Positions 6,880-14,634 of a DNA stretch of 28,464 bases are shown one piece after another (position 1 is the stretch's first letter; the number at the start of each line of letters is the position of its first letter). Both the position numbers and the translations under genes were made by a program. A model generated the notes under the pieces. The model saw nothing but the letters and a program-made list of their open reading frames with translations, was not told where the DNA came from and did no database searches. The DNA is from JBJXHB01 sp046160725 (GTDB lineage: Bacteria > Pseudomonadota > Gammaproteobacteria > Burkholderiales > Burkholderiaceae_C): contig JBJXHB010000213.1 in NCBI GenBank assembly GCA_046160725.1, forward strand, positions 1 through 28,464. Reading direction: 5' to 3'.

Positions 6880-7287
6880 ATGGAGTCCAACCCGTCGACC
6901 GCCTGTCCCCCCTGGTTGCTACGCGCTTGGCCGCCTCTATTGTGGCAGGCTGGGCACCGCCTGCCGTTCAACTTGCGTCATGTCGGCACCCAGGTGACCC
7001 AAGCAGGTGCGGGCCAGGCCCACAGCATCGGCCAGACGGTCTGGGTCGGCAGCGGCGATGCGGGCGAGGCCGGGATGGCCTGGGATTGGGTCCTGCTGCG
7101 GTGCGGCATCGTCGCCATGGCGGACCCGATGGGCGTCATCACCAACCTTCGCCTGATGGGCACCGAAGGCGAGTTCCTCCCGCCGGACGAGGCCGCCCGA
7201 CATCTGAACGAGATCGTGCATGCCCTACCGTGGCAGGACGAGGTCGAGCGCGCATTGGTGTCCGGCGGCCCACCGGTTTCCCATTGA
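6880..7287 (+). CDS. Small cytosolic protein divergent from luxR, possibly RsaM/DUF4902-like
   Basis: A 135-residue protein with no signal peptide or membrane segment. It is rich in tryptophan near the start (PPWLLRAWPPLLW) and has a central stretch AWDWVLLRCG followed by ADPMGVITNLRLMGTEG. That stretch, the size, and a position beside luxR recall RsaM-type modulators of acyl-homoserine-lactone systems in Burkholderia and Pseudomonas (Pfam DUF4902). This assignment is from memory and weak; otherwise it is a hypothetical protein. AAGGA lies 7 bases before ATG 6880, so the start is good. It is separated from luxR by 139 bp that must hold both promoters. The ECF sigma factor begins 24 bp after it, so it may also head that operon. 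Confidence 0.6.
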   Translation: MESNPSTACPPWLLRAWPPLLWQAGHRLPFNLRHVGTQVTQAGAGQAHSIGQTVWVGSGDAGEAGMAWDWVLLRCGIVAMADPMGVITNLRLMGTEGEFLPPDEAARHLNEIVHALPWQDEVERALVSGGPPVSH

Positions 7288-7311
7288 CGGCGGCGCTCGC
7301 CCCGGCTGGCC

Positions 7312-7899
7312 GTGTCCGCGCCATCCCGCGCGGAATATCAGCCTCCTTTGAGTCGTAAGCACGTGGTGCAAGCGCCGGATGCCTTTCGGCAACAGTTGCT
7401 CGTGGTCATGCCACGACTGCGGCGCTATGCCCGTTCGCTGGTCTTCGACATGACCCAGGCCGACGATCTGGTGCAGACAGCGCTGGAGCGCGCTTTGAGC
7501 CACTGGCATCAGTTCGACCAGCGACGCGACATGCTGGTCTGGGTGTTGTCGATCGCCCACAACGCCTACCTTGACCAACGCCGCCGCGATGCGCGCATGA
7601 CCGGGCTTGATATCGAATCCGACATGGCCGAGCTGCAGTCCCCGGACCCGACATCGGGCATCGGACTGCGCCTGGACCTGGAGGCCGCGCTGGCCAGCCT
7701 GCCACCACAGCAGCGCGAGCCGTTGCTGCTGGTCGGTGTGGAACAGCTGTCCTATGCCGAGTGCGCCGAGATCCTGCAGGTCCCCATCGGCACGGTGATG
7801 TCCCGCATCGCACGGGGCCGGGCGGCGCTGCGCGAGCATCTGGACGGCGGTACGGGCCGGCCACCGGCGGGACAGCCGGTGCTGCGGAGGGTCGTATGA
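7312..7899 (+). CDS. ECF-type RNA polymerase sigma factor (sigma-70 family)
   Basis: A 195-residue alternative sigma factor. Region 2 is seen from about residue 30 (RRYARSLVFDMTQADDLVQTALERAL, with the -10-recognition helix through WVLSIAHNAYLDQRRR). Region 4 is at about 120-178 (LPPQQREPLLLVGVEQLSYAECAEIL, then IGTVMSRIARGRAALREHL). The start is uncertain: no ATG is available, GTG 7312 is used, and GTGs at 7363 and 7366 or a TTG at 7348 would still leave region 2 whole. It is followed 10 bp later by a membrane anti-sigma factor and then by ampG. It therefore probably responds to an envelope signal and may transcribe its own operon; the target promoter is unknown. Confidence 0.9.
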   Translation: MSAPSRAEYQPPLSRKHVVQAPDAFRQQLLVVMPRLRRYARSLVFDMTQADDLVQTALERALSHWHQFDQRRDMLVWVLSIAHNAYLDQRRRDARMTGLDIESDMAELQSPDPTSGIGLRLDLEAALASLPPQQREPLLLVGVEQLSYAECAEILQVPIGTVMSRIARGRAALREHLDGGTGRPPAGQPVLRRVV

Positions 7900-7909
7900 G
7901 GTCGGCACC

Positions 7910-8842
7910 ATGAACGCGCCCGAGACACCGGACGAGGCCATGCTGTCGGCCTGGCTGGACGGTGAACTGCCCGCGGACGAAACCGCCCGGGTCGACCTCT
8001 GGCTCCAGGAGCATCCACAGGACGCTGCACGGGTGCGCCAATGGGCCGCCGACCGCGACGCGCTCCAGGCGCGGTTCGACCCGGTGCTGCACGAGCAGGT
8101 ACCGGCCCGCCTGGCCTCCACCCTTCGGCCGCGCGATGGGCTGCGCCAGGCCTGGCGGCAGGCGGCGATGGCCGGCGGTCTGCTCGTGGCCGGGGGCCTG
8201 ATCGGCGCCGTGGTCGCCCAGAAGTGGATGCAGGCACCGGCGCAGATCGCCGGCGCCCCGGCGCCCGGGTCAGCGGACGGCGACTGGCCTCGTCGGGCGG
8301 CGGTGGCTCATGTGGTCTACGTACCGGAGGTCCGGTATCCGGTGGACGTCAACGTCCTCGATGGCGACCCGGCCACATTGAAGGCCAAGGAGCAGCATCT
8401 GGCGCGCTGGCTGACCCGTCGGCTGAACATGCCGGTACGCCTGTTCGATCTGACCGACAAGGGCTTCCTGTTGATGGGCGGCCGTCTGTTGCCGGATGCA
8501 CGCGGCCCCAGTGCCCAGCTGATGTACCGCAACGCTGACAATCTGCGTGTGACGGTCTACCTGCGGCGCCCTGACGACGCCACGCCTGCCGCCTTCCGCT
8601 ATGAGCGCGAGGGCGACCTCGGCATGTTCTATTGGGTCGAGGGCGGCAGCGGCTATGCGCTGGTCGGCAACCTGCCGCGGGAGCAGTTGCTGACCCTGTC
8701 CGACTCGATCTACAGCCAGACGCAAGCGGCCATCGCCGCCGAGCGGGCTGCTGCTGCCGCGTCGCAAACGGCTGCAGCGGTGTCATCACCGCCGGCCACC
8801 GGGACGGCCACCAGCGGCGGCGCTTCGGCACCCTCCCGTTGA
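7910..8842 (+). CDS. Membrane-anchored anti-sigma factor
   Basis: A 310-residue single-pass inner-membrane protein predicted to hold the preceding ECF sigma factor inactive. The cytosolic N-terminal part (about 1-80) has the anti-sigma hallmark DEAMLSAWLDGELPADE followed by a helix of paired acidic and basic residues; no HxxxCxxC zinc motif is present. One membrane segment runs at about 86-104. The periplasmic part (about 110-275) would be the sensor, and an Ala/Thr/Ser-rich tail ends the protein. GAGG precedes the ATG. The stop codon overlaps the proposed ampG start (TTGA), so translation is probably coupled. The signal sensed is not known. Confidence 0.82.
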   Translation: MNAPETPDEAMLSAWLDGELPADETARVDLWLQEHPQDAARVRQWAADRDALQARFDPVLHEQVPARLASTLRPRDGLRQAWRQAAMAGGLLVAGGLIGAVVAQKWMQAPAQIAGAPAPGSADGDWPRRAAVAHVVYVPEVRYPVDVNVLDGDPATLKAKEQHLARWLTRRLNMPVRLFDLTDKGFLLMGGRLLPDARGPSAQLMYRNADNLRVTVYLRRPDDATPAAFRYEREGDLGMFYWVEGGSGYALVGNLPREQLLTLSDSIYSQTQAAIAAERAAAAASQTAAAVSSPPATGTATSGGASAPSR

Positions 8843-10425
8843 GCATCGCCTTTACCTTGCGCGGCGTCTCGCCCTGGCGGCTGGGTGTCGTATTGGTCCT
8901 GGGCTTTGCGTCCGGCCTGCCGCTGGCCCTGACCGGCCAGGCGTTGCAGGCTTGGCTGACCGTCGAAGGTCTGGACTTGGCCACCATCGGCTTCCTCAGC
9001 CTGGTGGGCCTGCCCTATACCTTCAAGTTCCTGTGGGCACCGTTGATGGATCGTTTCGAGCTGCTGCCGGGCCTGGGCCGGCGTCGTGGCTGGCTGCTGG
9101 TCACCCAGGTCGCACTGTGCGGCGCGTTGCTTTTGCTGGCCCAGACGTCGCCGAAGGCATCCTTGCCGCTCTTTGCGCTGGCGGCGTTGGTCGTGGCCTT
9201 CCTTTCGGCGTCCCAGGACGTGGTCATCGATGCCTATCGCACCGACGTGCTGAACAGCGCGGAACGCGGCCTCGGCTCGTCGCTGAACGTGCTGGGCTAT
9301 CGCCTGGCCATGATCGTCTCCGGGGGGCTGGCGCTGATCTGGACCGATGCGGTGCAGGGCAGCGGCTGGAGCTGGCCAGACGTCTACCGGCTGATGGCCT
9401 CCTTGATGGCCGGGGCGGCGGTGCTGTCCTTGATCGCCCTGCCCCGGCTGCCGCTGGCTCCACCTGCCGAAAGCCGCCCACGGCATGAGTTGACTGGCTT
9501 TCTGGCGGTCGTCGCGGCGGTCGCCATTGGCTACCTGTTGACCCAGCATCTGGCCCAGCCGCTGGCGAAGGTTTTGTTGGCACCCCTGCTGGATACCAGC
9601 AGCCTGCCTCCGGTGCTGAAAGGGCGCTGGGCCGACCTGCTGGCGCTGTTGATGGGGCTGGCATTGACCGTGCCCCTGGCCGCCTGGGCGGCGCGCCGCG
9701 CCCGCTACGAGACCTTGCTGGCCGGCCTGGGCCACTACTTTGCGCAACCGGGCGCTGTCGCCTTCCTGCTTTTTATCGTGCTGTACAAGCTGGGCGATGC
9801 CTTTGCCGGAGCCCTGCTGACGCCCTTCCTGCTCAAGGGCATGGCTTTCAGTTCGGCCGAGGTCGGCGTGGTCAACAAGATCTTCGGACTTTGGTTGACC
9901 ATCGCCGGCGCCCTGATCGCCGGGGCGCTGATGCTGCGGCTGCGGTTGTGGCGCGCACTGATGCTGTTCGGCATCCTGCAGGCGCTGAGCAACCTGGGCT
10001 TCTGGTGGCTGGCCGCCAATGGCAAGGGCGCAGCGGCTGCGCTGCTGATCCCGGCTTTCGACTGGGGCTTTGTCAAGCTGGCGCAGCCGACGCCAGTGGA
10101 TGCTGGGCTGCTGATGGTCGTGGCGGCCGAGAACCTGACCGGGGGCATGGGGACCGCTGCGTTCGTCGCCTTTCTCATGGCGCTGACGTCGCGCCGGTTC
10201 ACGGCGACCCAGTTTGCGCTGCTGTCAGCCTTTGCGTCGGTCGGCCGGGTTTGGGTAGGACCGCTTGCTGGTGTCCTCGCCGAGTCCATCGGCTGGAGCT
10301 CCTTCTTTGTCGTCTCCATCGTGCTGGCCCTGCCGGCCCTGCTGTTGCTTGGGCGTCTCAAAGACGCAATCAACCGGCTGGATGACGATACGCCGGTCGG
10401 TGTCGAGTCACCGGCGCGCGTCTGA
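8839..10425 (+). CDS. ampG: AmpG-family muropeptide permease (major facilitator)
   Basis: A 528-residue polytopic inner-membrane transporter, likely importing GlcNAc-anhydroMurNAc-peptides from cell-wall turnover for recycling. The N-terminal half carries the AmpG pattern GFASGLPLALTGQALQAWL, then GLPYTFKFLWAPLMDRF and a SASQDVVIDAYRTD motif; about 12-14 membrane helices are visible. The length is slightly above that of E. coli AmpG (491). The start is unusual: homology begins at about 8839, where TTG overlaps the anti-sigma TGA. A second TTG at 8857 is possible, and no ATG fits. There is no good ribosome site, consistent with coupling. In some bacteria AmpG-imported muropeptides control beta-lactamase; no ampR or ampC is seen here. 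Confidence 0.88.
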   Translation: MSIAFTLRGVSPWRLGVVLVLGFASGLPLALTGQALQAWLTVEGLDLATIGFLSLVGLPYTFKFLWAPLMDRFELLPGLGRRRGWLLVTQVALCGALLLLAQTSPKASLPLFALAALVVAFLSASQDVVIDAYRTDVLNSAERGLGSSLNVLGYRLAMIVSGGLALIWTDAVQGSGWSWPDVYRLMASLMAGAAVLSLIALPRLPLAPPAESRPRHELTGFLAVVAAVAIGYLLTQHLAQPLAKVLLAPLLDTSSLPPVLKGRWADLLALLMGLALTVPLAAWAARRARYETLLAGLGHYFAQPGAVAFLLFIVLYKLGDAFAGALLTPFLLKGMAFSSAEVGVVNKIFGLWLTIAGALIAGALMLRLRLWRALMLFGILQALSNLGFWWLAANGKGAAAALLIPAFDWGFVKLAQPTPVDAGLLMVVAAENLTGGMGTAAFVAFLMALTSRRFTATQFALLSAFASVGRVWVGPLAGVLAESIGWSSFFVVSIVLALPALLLLGRLKDAINRLDDDTPVGVESPARV

Positions 10426-10521
10426 CCGATCCAATCGCCGCCGAGATGCGGCGCCGCGCAGCCGGCGCTGCCTGTATCGTTCGCACTTGTGCTGCCCCGC
10501 GGCGACCCCACCTCGGCGACC

Positions 10522-11442
10522 ATGGAACTGTTTCGCTCCAACGCAACCATCGACCTGCCCCCCCTGGCCCACCATAGCGGCTCCTGTGGCTGCGCCGGGC
10601 TGCCGCGCCGCGGTTTCACGGCGCTGTTGGCGGCTGCGGCACTGACTGGTCTGTCCAGTGCCGCGGTTGCTCAGCCCATCCCGGAGTGCAAACGCTCGGG
10701 CTTCACCAAGCTGGTTCCGGCCGACCAATTGGAGCAGGCGGCGGGCCAGCAGTATGTCCAAATGCTCCGGCAGGCCGATGGTCAGCGAGCACTGGCTTCC
10801 AAGGATCATGCGCAATTGCAGAGGCTACGCTACATCGCGCAGCGAATCATCCCGTTTACGGCGGGTTGCAACGACAGATCCCAGCAATGGCGCTGGGAGG
10901 TCAACCTGATTGGATCTGAGCAGGTCAACGCGTTCTGCATGCCGGGAGGCAAGATCGCCTTTTACCTCGGCATCCTGGCCAAGCTGCAGCTCAGCGACGA
11001 TGAGGTCGCCATGATCATGGGGCATGAAGTTGCCCATGCACTCCTGGAGCATGCCCGGGAGCGGGTCGGCAAGACCACCGCCACCCGAGGCGCCATCGAA
11101 CTCGGCACCGCCTTGCTTGGTTTGGGAAACACCGGCCGGCTATTCGCGGACATGGGCGGTCAGTTGCTGACACTCCGTTTCTCACGCGATGACGAAGCCG
11201 AAGCCGACGCCCTGGGCCTGGTTCTGGCGGCCAAGGCCGGCTACGACCCGGCCTCCGGGGTCACGCTTTGGCGCAAGATGATGGAGGCCAGCAAGGGTGC
11301 GCCGCCGCAATGGTTGTCGACCCATCCGTCGGGCGATGCCCGTATTGCCGACATCGAGTCGCGCCTGCCACGTGTGCAGCCACTGTTTGACGCCGCCGCG
11401 AAGCCGTCTCAGCGCTTCGAGCCTCCCCAGCGCCGATCTTGA
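10522..11442 (+). CDS. Secreted M48-family zinc metalloprotease
   Basis: A 306-residue Ste24/HtpX-like peptidase of the BepA/LoiP type. The zinc site is GHEVAHALLEHA (HExxH at about 168-172), and the third ligand lies in SRDDEAEADALG (Glu225). The N-terminus has a twin-arginine-like signal, LPRRGFTALLAAAA followed by a SAAVA-Q cleavage site near residue 50, so export to the periplasm is expected. Such proteases act in outer-membrane protein quality control. I chose ATG 10522; the frame is open to GTG 10489. It lies 96 bp after ampG and may share its transcript. It ends 21 bp from the convergent Crp/Fnr gene. Confidence 0.9.
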   Translation: MELFRSNATIDLPPLAHHSGSCGCAGLPRRGFTALLAAAALTGLSSAAVAQPIPECKRSGFTKLVPADQLEQAAGQQYVQMLRQADGQRALASKDHAQLQRLRYIAQRIIPFTAGCNDRSQQWRWEVNLIGSEQVNAFCMPGGKIAFYLGILAKLQLSDDEVAMIMGHEVAHALLEHARERVGKTTATRGAIELGTALLGLGNTGRLFADMGGQLLTLRFSRDDEAEADALGLVLAAKAGYDPASGVTLWRKMMEASKGAPPQWLSTHPSGDARIADIESRLPRVQPLFDAAAKPSQRFEPPQRRS

Positions 11443-11463
11443 CGCTGCAACCCCTCGTCCGCG

Positions 11464-12108
11464 CTACCAACGTGCGGGCAAGGCCTTCAGCAGGATCCAG
11501 TCCGGCCGCACCCGGCCGGACCGGCCGATATAGCCGCCGCGCTCGAGGTCCTTCAGCAGGCGGCTGACCATCTCGCGCGAACAGCCCAGCTGGTTGGCCA
11601 TGTCCTGATGAGACATTCGATCGGCGACCGAACGAGTGCCATCCGTTCGGGGCTGCGCCGCGCTCTCCAGCAGCCCCCGCAGCCGGCCGTAGACATCCTC
11701 CAGTGCCATCGTGCGCGCGCTGACCGTGGCCGCCCGAGCGCGTCGGATGACCTTGGACAGCAATTCGAAGGCAAAAGCCGGCCGTTCGGCGATGAAGAGC
11801 TCCAAGGTCCGGCGCGTCACCTGGGTGCACACAGCCGGGTCCAGGGCCTCCACGTTGGCCGAGCGCGGCTGCCCATCCAGGCTCATTTCGCCCAGGTAGT
11901 CGCCAGGGCCGTAGACACCGAAGGTGATCTCCCGACCGTTGGCGGCCGCGCTGTAGGCGCGCAGACGCCCCTCATGGATGATGAAAAGGGTGTCGTCGCG
12001 ACTGCCCTCGATGATCAATGACTGGCCGCGCCGCCAACGGCGCTGCACACCCCGGGCTGCCAGGGCCGAAAGGTCAGGACTGAAGGGAACAGGCGGCAGA
12101 TCAGGCAT
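11464..12108 (-). CDS. Crp/Fnr-family transcription regulator
   Basis: A 214-residue regulator. The N-terminal cyclic-nucleotide-binding-like beta barrel is seen at about 15-125 (GQSLIIEGSRDDTLFIIHEGRLRAYS is split by turns, then GDYLGEMSLDGQPRSANVEAL). The C-terminal winged helix-turn-helix reads MANQLGCSREMVSRLLKDLERGGYI at about 170-195. No cluster of cysteines for an FeS centre is present, so it is not an Fnr oxygen sensor, and the ligand is unknown. ATG 12108 is used; GTG 12129 would add seven residues. It lies 48 bp after a LuxR-HTH regulator on the same strand and may be co-transcribed with it. Confidence 0.92.
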   Translation of the reverse strand: MPDLPPVPFSPDLSALAARGVQRRWRRGQSLIIEGSRDDTLFIIHEGRLRAYSAAANGREITFGVYGPGDYLGEMSLDGQPRSANVEALDPAVCTQVTRRTLELFIAERPAFAFELLSKVIRRARAATVSARTMALEDVYGRLRGLLESAAQPRTDGTRSVADRMSHQDMANQLGCSREMVSRLLKDLERGGYIGRSGRVRPDWILLKALPARW

Positions 12109-12156
12109 CGGCGGCTCGGGGCCGCACACATGCGTGCGGCGCCCGGTGCTCCGATG

Positions 12157-12903
12157 CTACCGGCGCTGCGGCAGGTCTGGGCCGCGCCAGGTGGACAGAC
12201 CCAAGGCGCCGACCAGCGGCGGCAGGACGGCGACCTGCCGCACCAGCGACCGGATGCTGTCGCTGCCCGTCTTGGAGCGGATCGCGCCGATCTGCGAGCG
12301 GACGGTGGCCAGCCCCACGCCGAGCTGCTGGGCAACCTCCTGGGGTGTCAGGTCCTGCGTCAGCAGCTTCAGGACCTGGGTCTCGGCCCGGGTCAGGTGG
12401 TGGGCGCGAGCGAACCAGTCGACGGTCAGCTCCTCGCACATCCGGCGCTTGCCCAGCACCAGCAGCACGGCACAGCGCTGGTCGGCCCCCAGTGGCGCCA
12501 GCGGCACCACAGCCACCGTGGCGGCGCCGTCCTCGCCGCCCAGGCGCAAAAGCCTGCGCAGGCCCCGGGTTCCCGCATCCTTCATGGCGGCCTGAAGGGT
12601 CGGCAGTTCCTCCGGCAATCGGGTCTGCAACTGACCGCCCTGCAGCTGCAGCGGATGCGTGTCATCCAGGTCGCGCCGCGCGGCTGTGTTGACATGCAGC
12701 AACCGCTGGTGGTCGCTCAGCAGCAGCATGCCGTAGTCGATCGCGTCGAGCATCTGCGCCATGCGTCGCTGTGCCAGCGACCCGGCATGGCGCCGCTCTG
12801 GCCCATGGTAGGCCGGCGCCAGCATCGAGTCGCCCACGCCGACACAGTCGATTGGCAGCAAGTTCCCGCGGGCCGCGCGTTCCATTCCCAGGATGTTGAG
12901 CAT
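12157..12903 (-). CDS. LuxR-type helix-turn-helix regulator with PAS-like sensor region
   Basis: A 248-residue regulator with a C-terminal LuxR-type DNA-binding domain at about 180-238 (LTRAETQVLKLLTQDLTPQE, then VAQQLGVGLATVRSQIGAI). It lacks the acyl-homoserine-lactone residues of the other LuxR in this window. The central part (about 45-160, with MLDAIDYGMLLLSDHQRLLHVN) resembles a PAS-type sensor fold seen in solo HTH regulators. AAGGAGG lies 6 bases before ATG 12903, one of the best ribosome sites in the window, which settles the start. The signal and targets are unknown. The 192 bp upstream, to xthA, hold only its presumed promoter. Confidence 0.88.
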   Translation of the reverse strand: MLNILGMERAARGNLLPIDCVGVGDSMLAPAYHGPERRHAGSLAQRRMAQMLDAIDYGMLLLSDHQRLLHVNTAARRDLDDTHPLQLQGGQLQTRLPEELPTLQAAMKDAGTRGLRRLLRLGGEDGAATVAVVPLAPLGADQRCAVLLVLGKRRMCEELTVDWFARAHHLTRAETQVLKLLTQDLTPQEVAQQLGVGLATVRSQIGAIRSKTGSDSIRSLVRQVAVLPPLVGALGLSTWRGPDLPQRR

Positions 12904-13095
12904 GAAGTCCTCCTTGGCTGCCGCAACGCCGGCCCGGCATGGACCTGAAGCGGCGCGACATGGCTGCAAGCGTAGGGAGGACGGTTCCGCGCAGGCGGTG
13001 AATCTGCGTCAACGGCCTTGTGCGAAATTCACATCGGCATGGCGGGTTTCGCCATAAGTTGCCCGATCCAAGAAAGGCAAGCCGACTGGCGGGCT

Positions 13096-13884
13096 TCAGA
13101 GCTTGAAGTCGTAGTCGATGATCAGCGGCGCATGGTCGCTGAAGCGCCGATCGAGATAGATGCGCTCGGACCTGGCCTTGGCCGCGATGCCCGGAGTGGC
13201 GAGGTGATAGTCCAGGCGCCAACCGACATTGTTGGCCCAGGCCTGGCCGCGGTTGCTCCACCAGGTGTACTGGTCCGGGTGTGGGTTCAGGCGCCGGAAG
13301 ACATCGACCAGGCCGGCTTCGTCCAGCAGGCGGGTCATCCAGGCCCGTTCCTGCGGCAGGAACCCGGAGTTCTTCTGGTTGCTGCGCCAGTTGCGCAGGT
13401 CGATCTCCTGATGGGCGATGTTGACGTCGCCGATCAGGATGAACTCCCGTTGCGCCTTCAACGCCACCAGGTGAGGATACAGGGCGTCGAGGAAACGGAA
13501 CTTGACCTGCTGGCGCTCCTCGCCCGACGAGCCGCTGGGAAAGTAGCAACTGATGATGGACAGCTTGCGCCGTGCAGTGTCAAAGCGCATTTCGACCCAA
13601 CGCCCCTCGTCATCGAACGCCGGGATGCCGATGCCGGTGATGACCTCGCTGGGACGCCTGCGCGCATAGAGACCGACGCCGGAGTAGCCCTTCTTCTGTG
13701 CATAGTGGAAATGCCCCTTCAGGTCGCCGATGCGGTCAAAGCGACCGACCACGTCATCGGCCTGGGCCTTGACCTCCTGCACGCCCATACAATCCGCGCC
13801 CGTCTGTGCGGCCCAGTCCACGAAGCCCTTGTTTGCCGCCGAGCGGATGCCATTCAGGTTGAGCGTGACGAGCCGAAATGGCAT
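13096..13884 (-). CDS. xthA: Exodeoxyribonuclease III / AP endonuclease
   Basis: A 262-residue DNA-repair nuclease that cuts at abasic sites and trims 3' ends. It belongs to the exonuclease-endonuclease-phosphatase fold. Visible catalytic residues are Asn11 (LNLNGIRSA), Glu37 (VQEVKA), Asp153 and Asn155 (GDVNIAH), and Asp250-His251 near the end (FSDHAPLI). ATG 13884 is chosen because GGAGG stands 5 bases before it and homology starts there. It is divergent from pyrE with 72 bp between, a common pairing in Burkholderiales. Confidence 0.96.
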   Translation of the reverse strand: MPFRLVTLNLNGIRSAANKGFVDWAAQTGADCMGVQEVKAQADDVVGRFDRIGDLKGHFHYAQKKGYSGVGLYARRRPSEVITGIGIPAFDDEGRWVEMRFDTARRKLSIISCYFPSGSSGEERQQVKFRFLDALYPHLVALKAQREFILIGDVNIAHQEIDLRNWRSNQKNSGFLPQERAWMTRLLDEAGLVDVFRRLNPHPDQYTWWSNRGQAWANNVGWRLDYHLATPGIAAKARSERIYLDRRFSDHAPLIIDYDFKL

Positions 13885-13956
13885 GCTGCCTCCAAAAAAC
13901 CTGCGGTTGTTGCCGGCGTCCGAGTCGCGTCTGCCGCTGATGGACCCCATGCCCCG

Positions 13957-14634
13957 ATGACCCTGCCCGCCCGTCCGGATGCCGTTTCCCAGGACTTCGT
14001 CCGCTTCGCCGTTGATGCGGGTGTGTTGCGGTTTGGGGAGTTCAAGACCAAGGCCGGGCGGCTTTCGCCGTACTTCTTCAATGCCGGACTCTTCGATGAC
14101 GGCGCCAAGCTGGGCCGGCTCGCTTCATTCTATGCACGGCGTCTGGTCGACTCGGGCCTGGACTTCGACATGCTCTTTGGTCCGGCCTACAAGGGCATCG
14201 CGCTGGCAGCGGCAGTGGCCATCGAGCTGGCGCGTGCCGGGCGCAACGTCCCTTTCGCCTACAACCGCAAAGAGGCAAAAGACCACGGAGAGGGCGGCAT
14301 GCTGGTCGGCGCGCCGGTGGTCGGGCGCGTTCTGGTCATCGATGACGTGATATCGGCCGGCACGTCGGTTCGTGAGTCCATCGCTCTGATCCGCGCCGCC
14401 GGCGGGCAGCCGGCCGGGGTGGCCATCGCCCTGGACCGGCAGGAGCGTGCCGCCGAGGACGGACAGGACCTGCCCTGGTCGGCAGTGCAGTACGTCACGT
14501 CAGAACTGAAACTGGATGTGTGCGCGGTTGCGACCCTGGAGGACCTGTTGCAGTATCTGTCGTCCCACGAGAACCCGGCATTGGCCGCCCACGCGCCGCG
14601 GGTACGGGCCTATCGCGAGCGCTACGGAGTCTGA
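13957..14634 (+). CDS. pyrE: Orotate phosphoribosyltransferase
   Basis: Joins orotate to phosphoribosyl pyrophosphate in pyrimidine synthesis. The PRPP-binding motif VLVIDDVISAGTS is at residues 125-137, and the substrate-site segments FKTKAGRLSPYFFN and FGPAYKG are conserved. The 225-residue length is normal. The frame is open far upstream, but homology starts at ATG 13957 (MTLPARPD). The stop abuts the next gene's start (TGA-ATG), so the two are probably translated from one transcript. Confidence 0.97.
   Translation: MTLPARPDAVSQDFVRFAVDAGVLRFGEFKTKAGRLSPYFFNAGLFDDGAKLGRLASFYARRLVDSGLDFDMLFGPAYKGIALAAAVAIELARAGRNVPFAYNRKEAKDHGEGGMLVGAPVVGRVLVIDDVISAGTSVRESIALIRAAGGQPAGVAIALDRQERAAEDGQDLPWSAVQYVTSELKLDVCAVATLEDLLQYLSSHENPALAAHAPRVRAYRERYGV

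Noticed and set aside
13019..13033. Crp-like site TGTG-N7-CACA upstream of the LuxR-HTH gene
   Set aside because: The spacing and flanks do not match the TGTGA-N6-TCACA consensus, and short GC-flanked dyads like this are common.
13039..13055. Hairpin after xthA (ATGGCG/CGCCAT)
   Set aside because: Only six pairs and no T-run on the minus strand.
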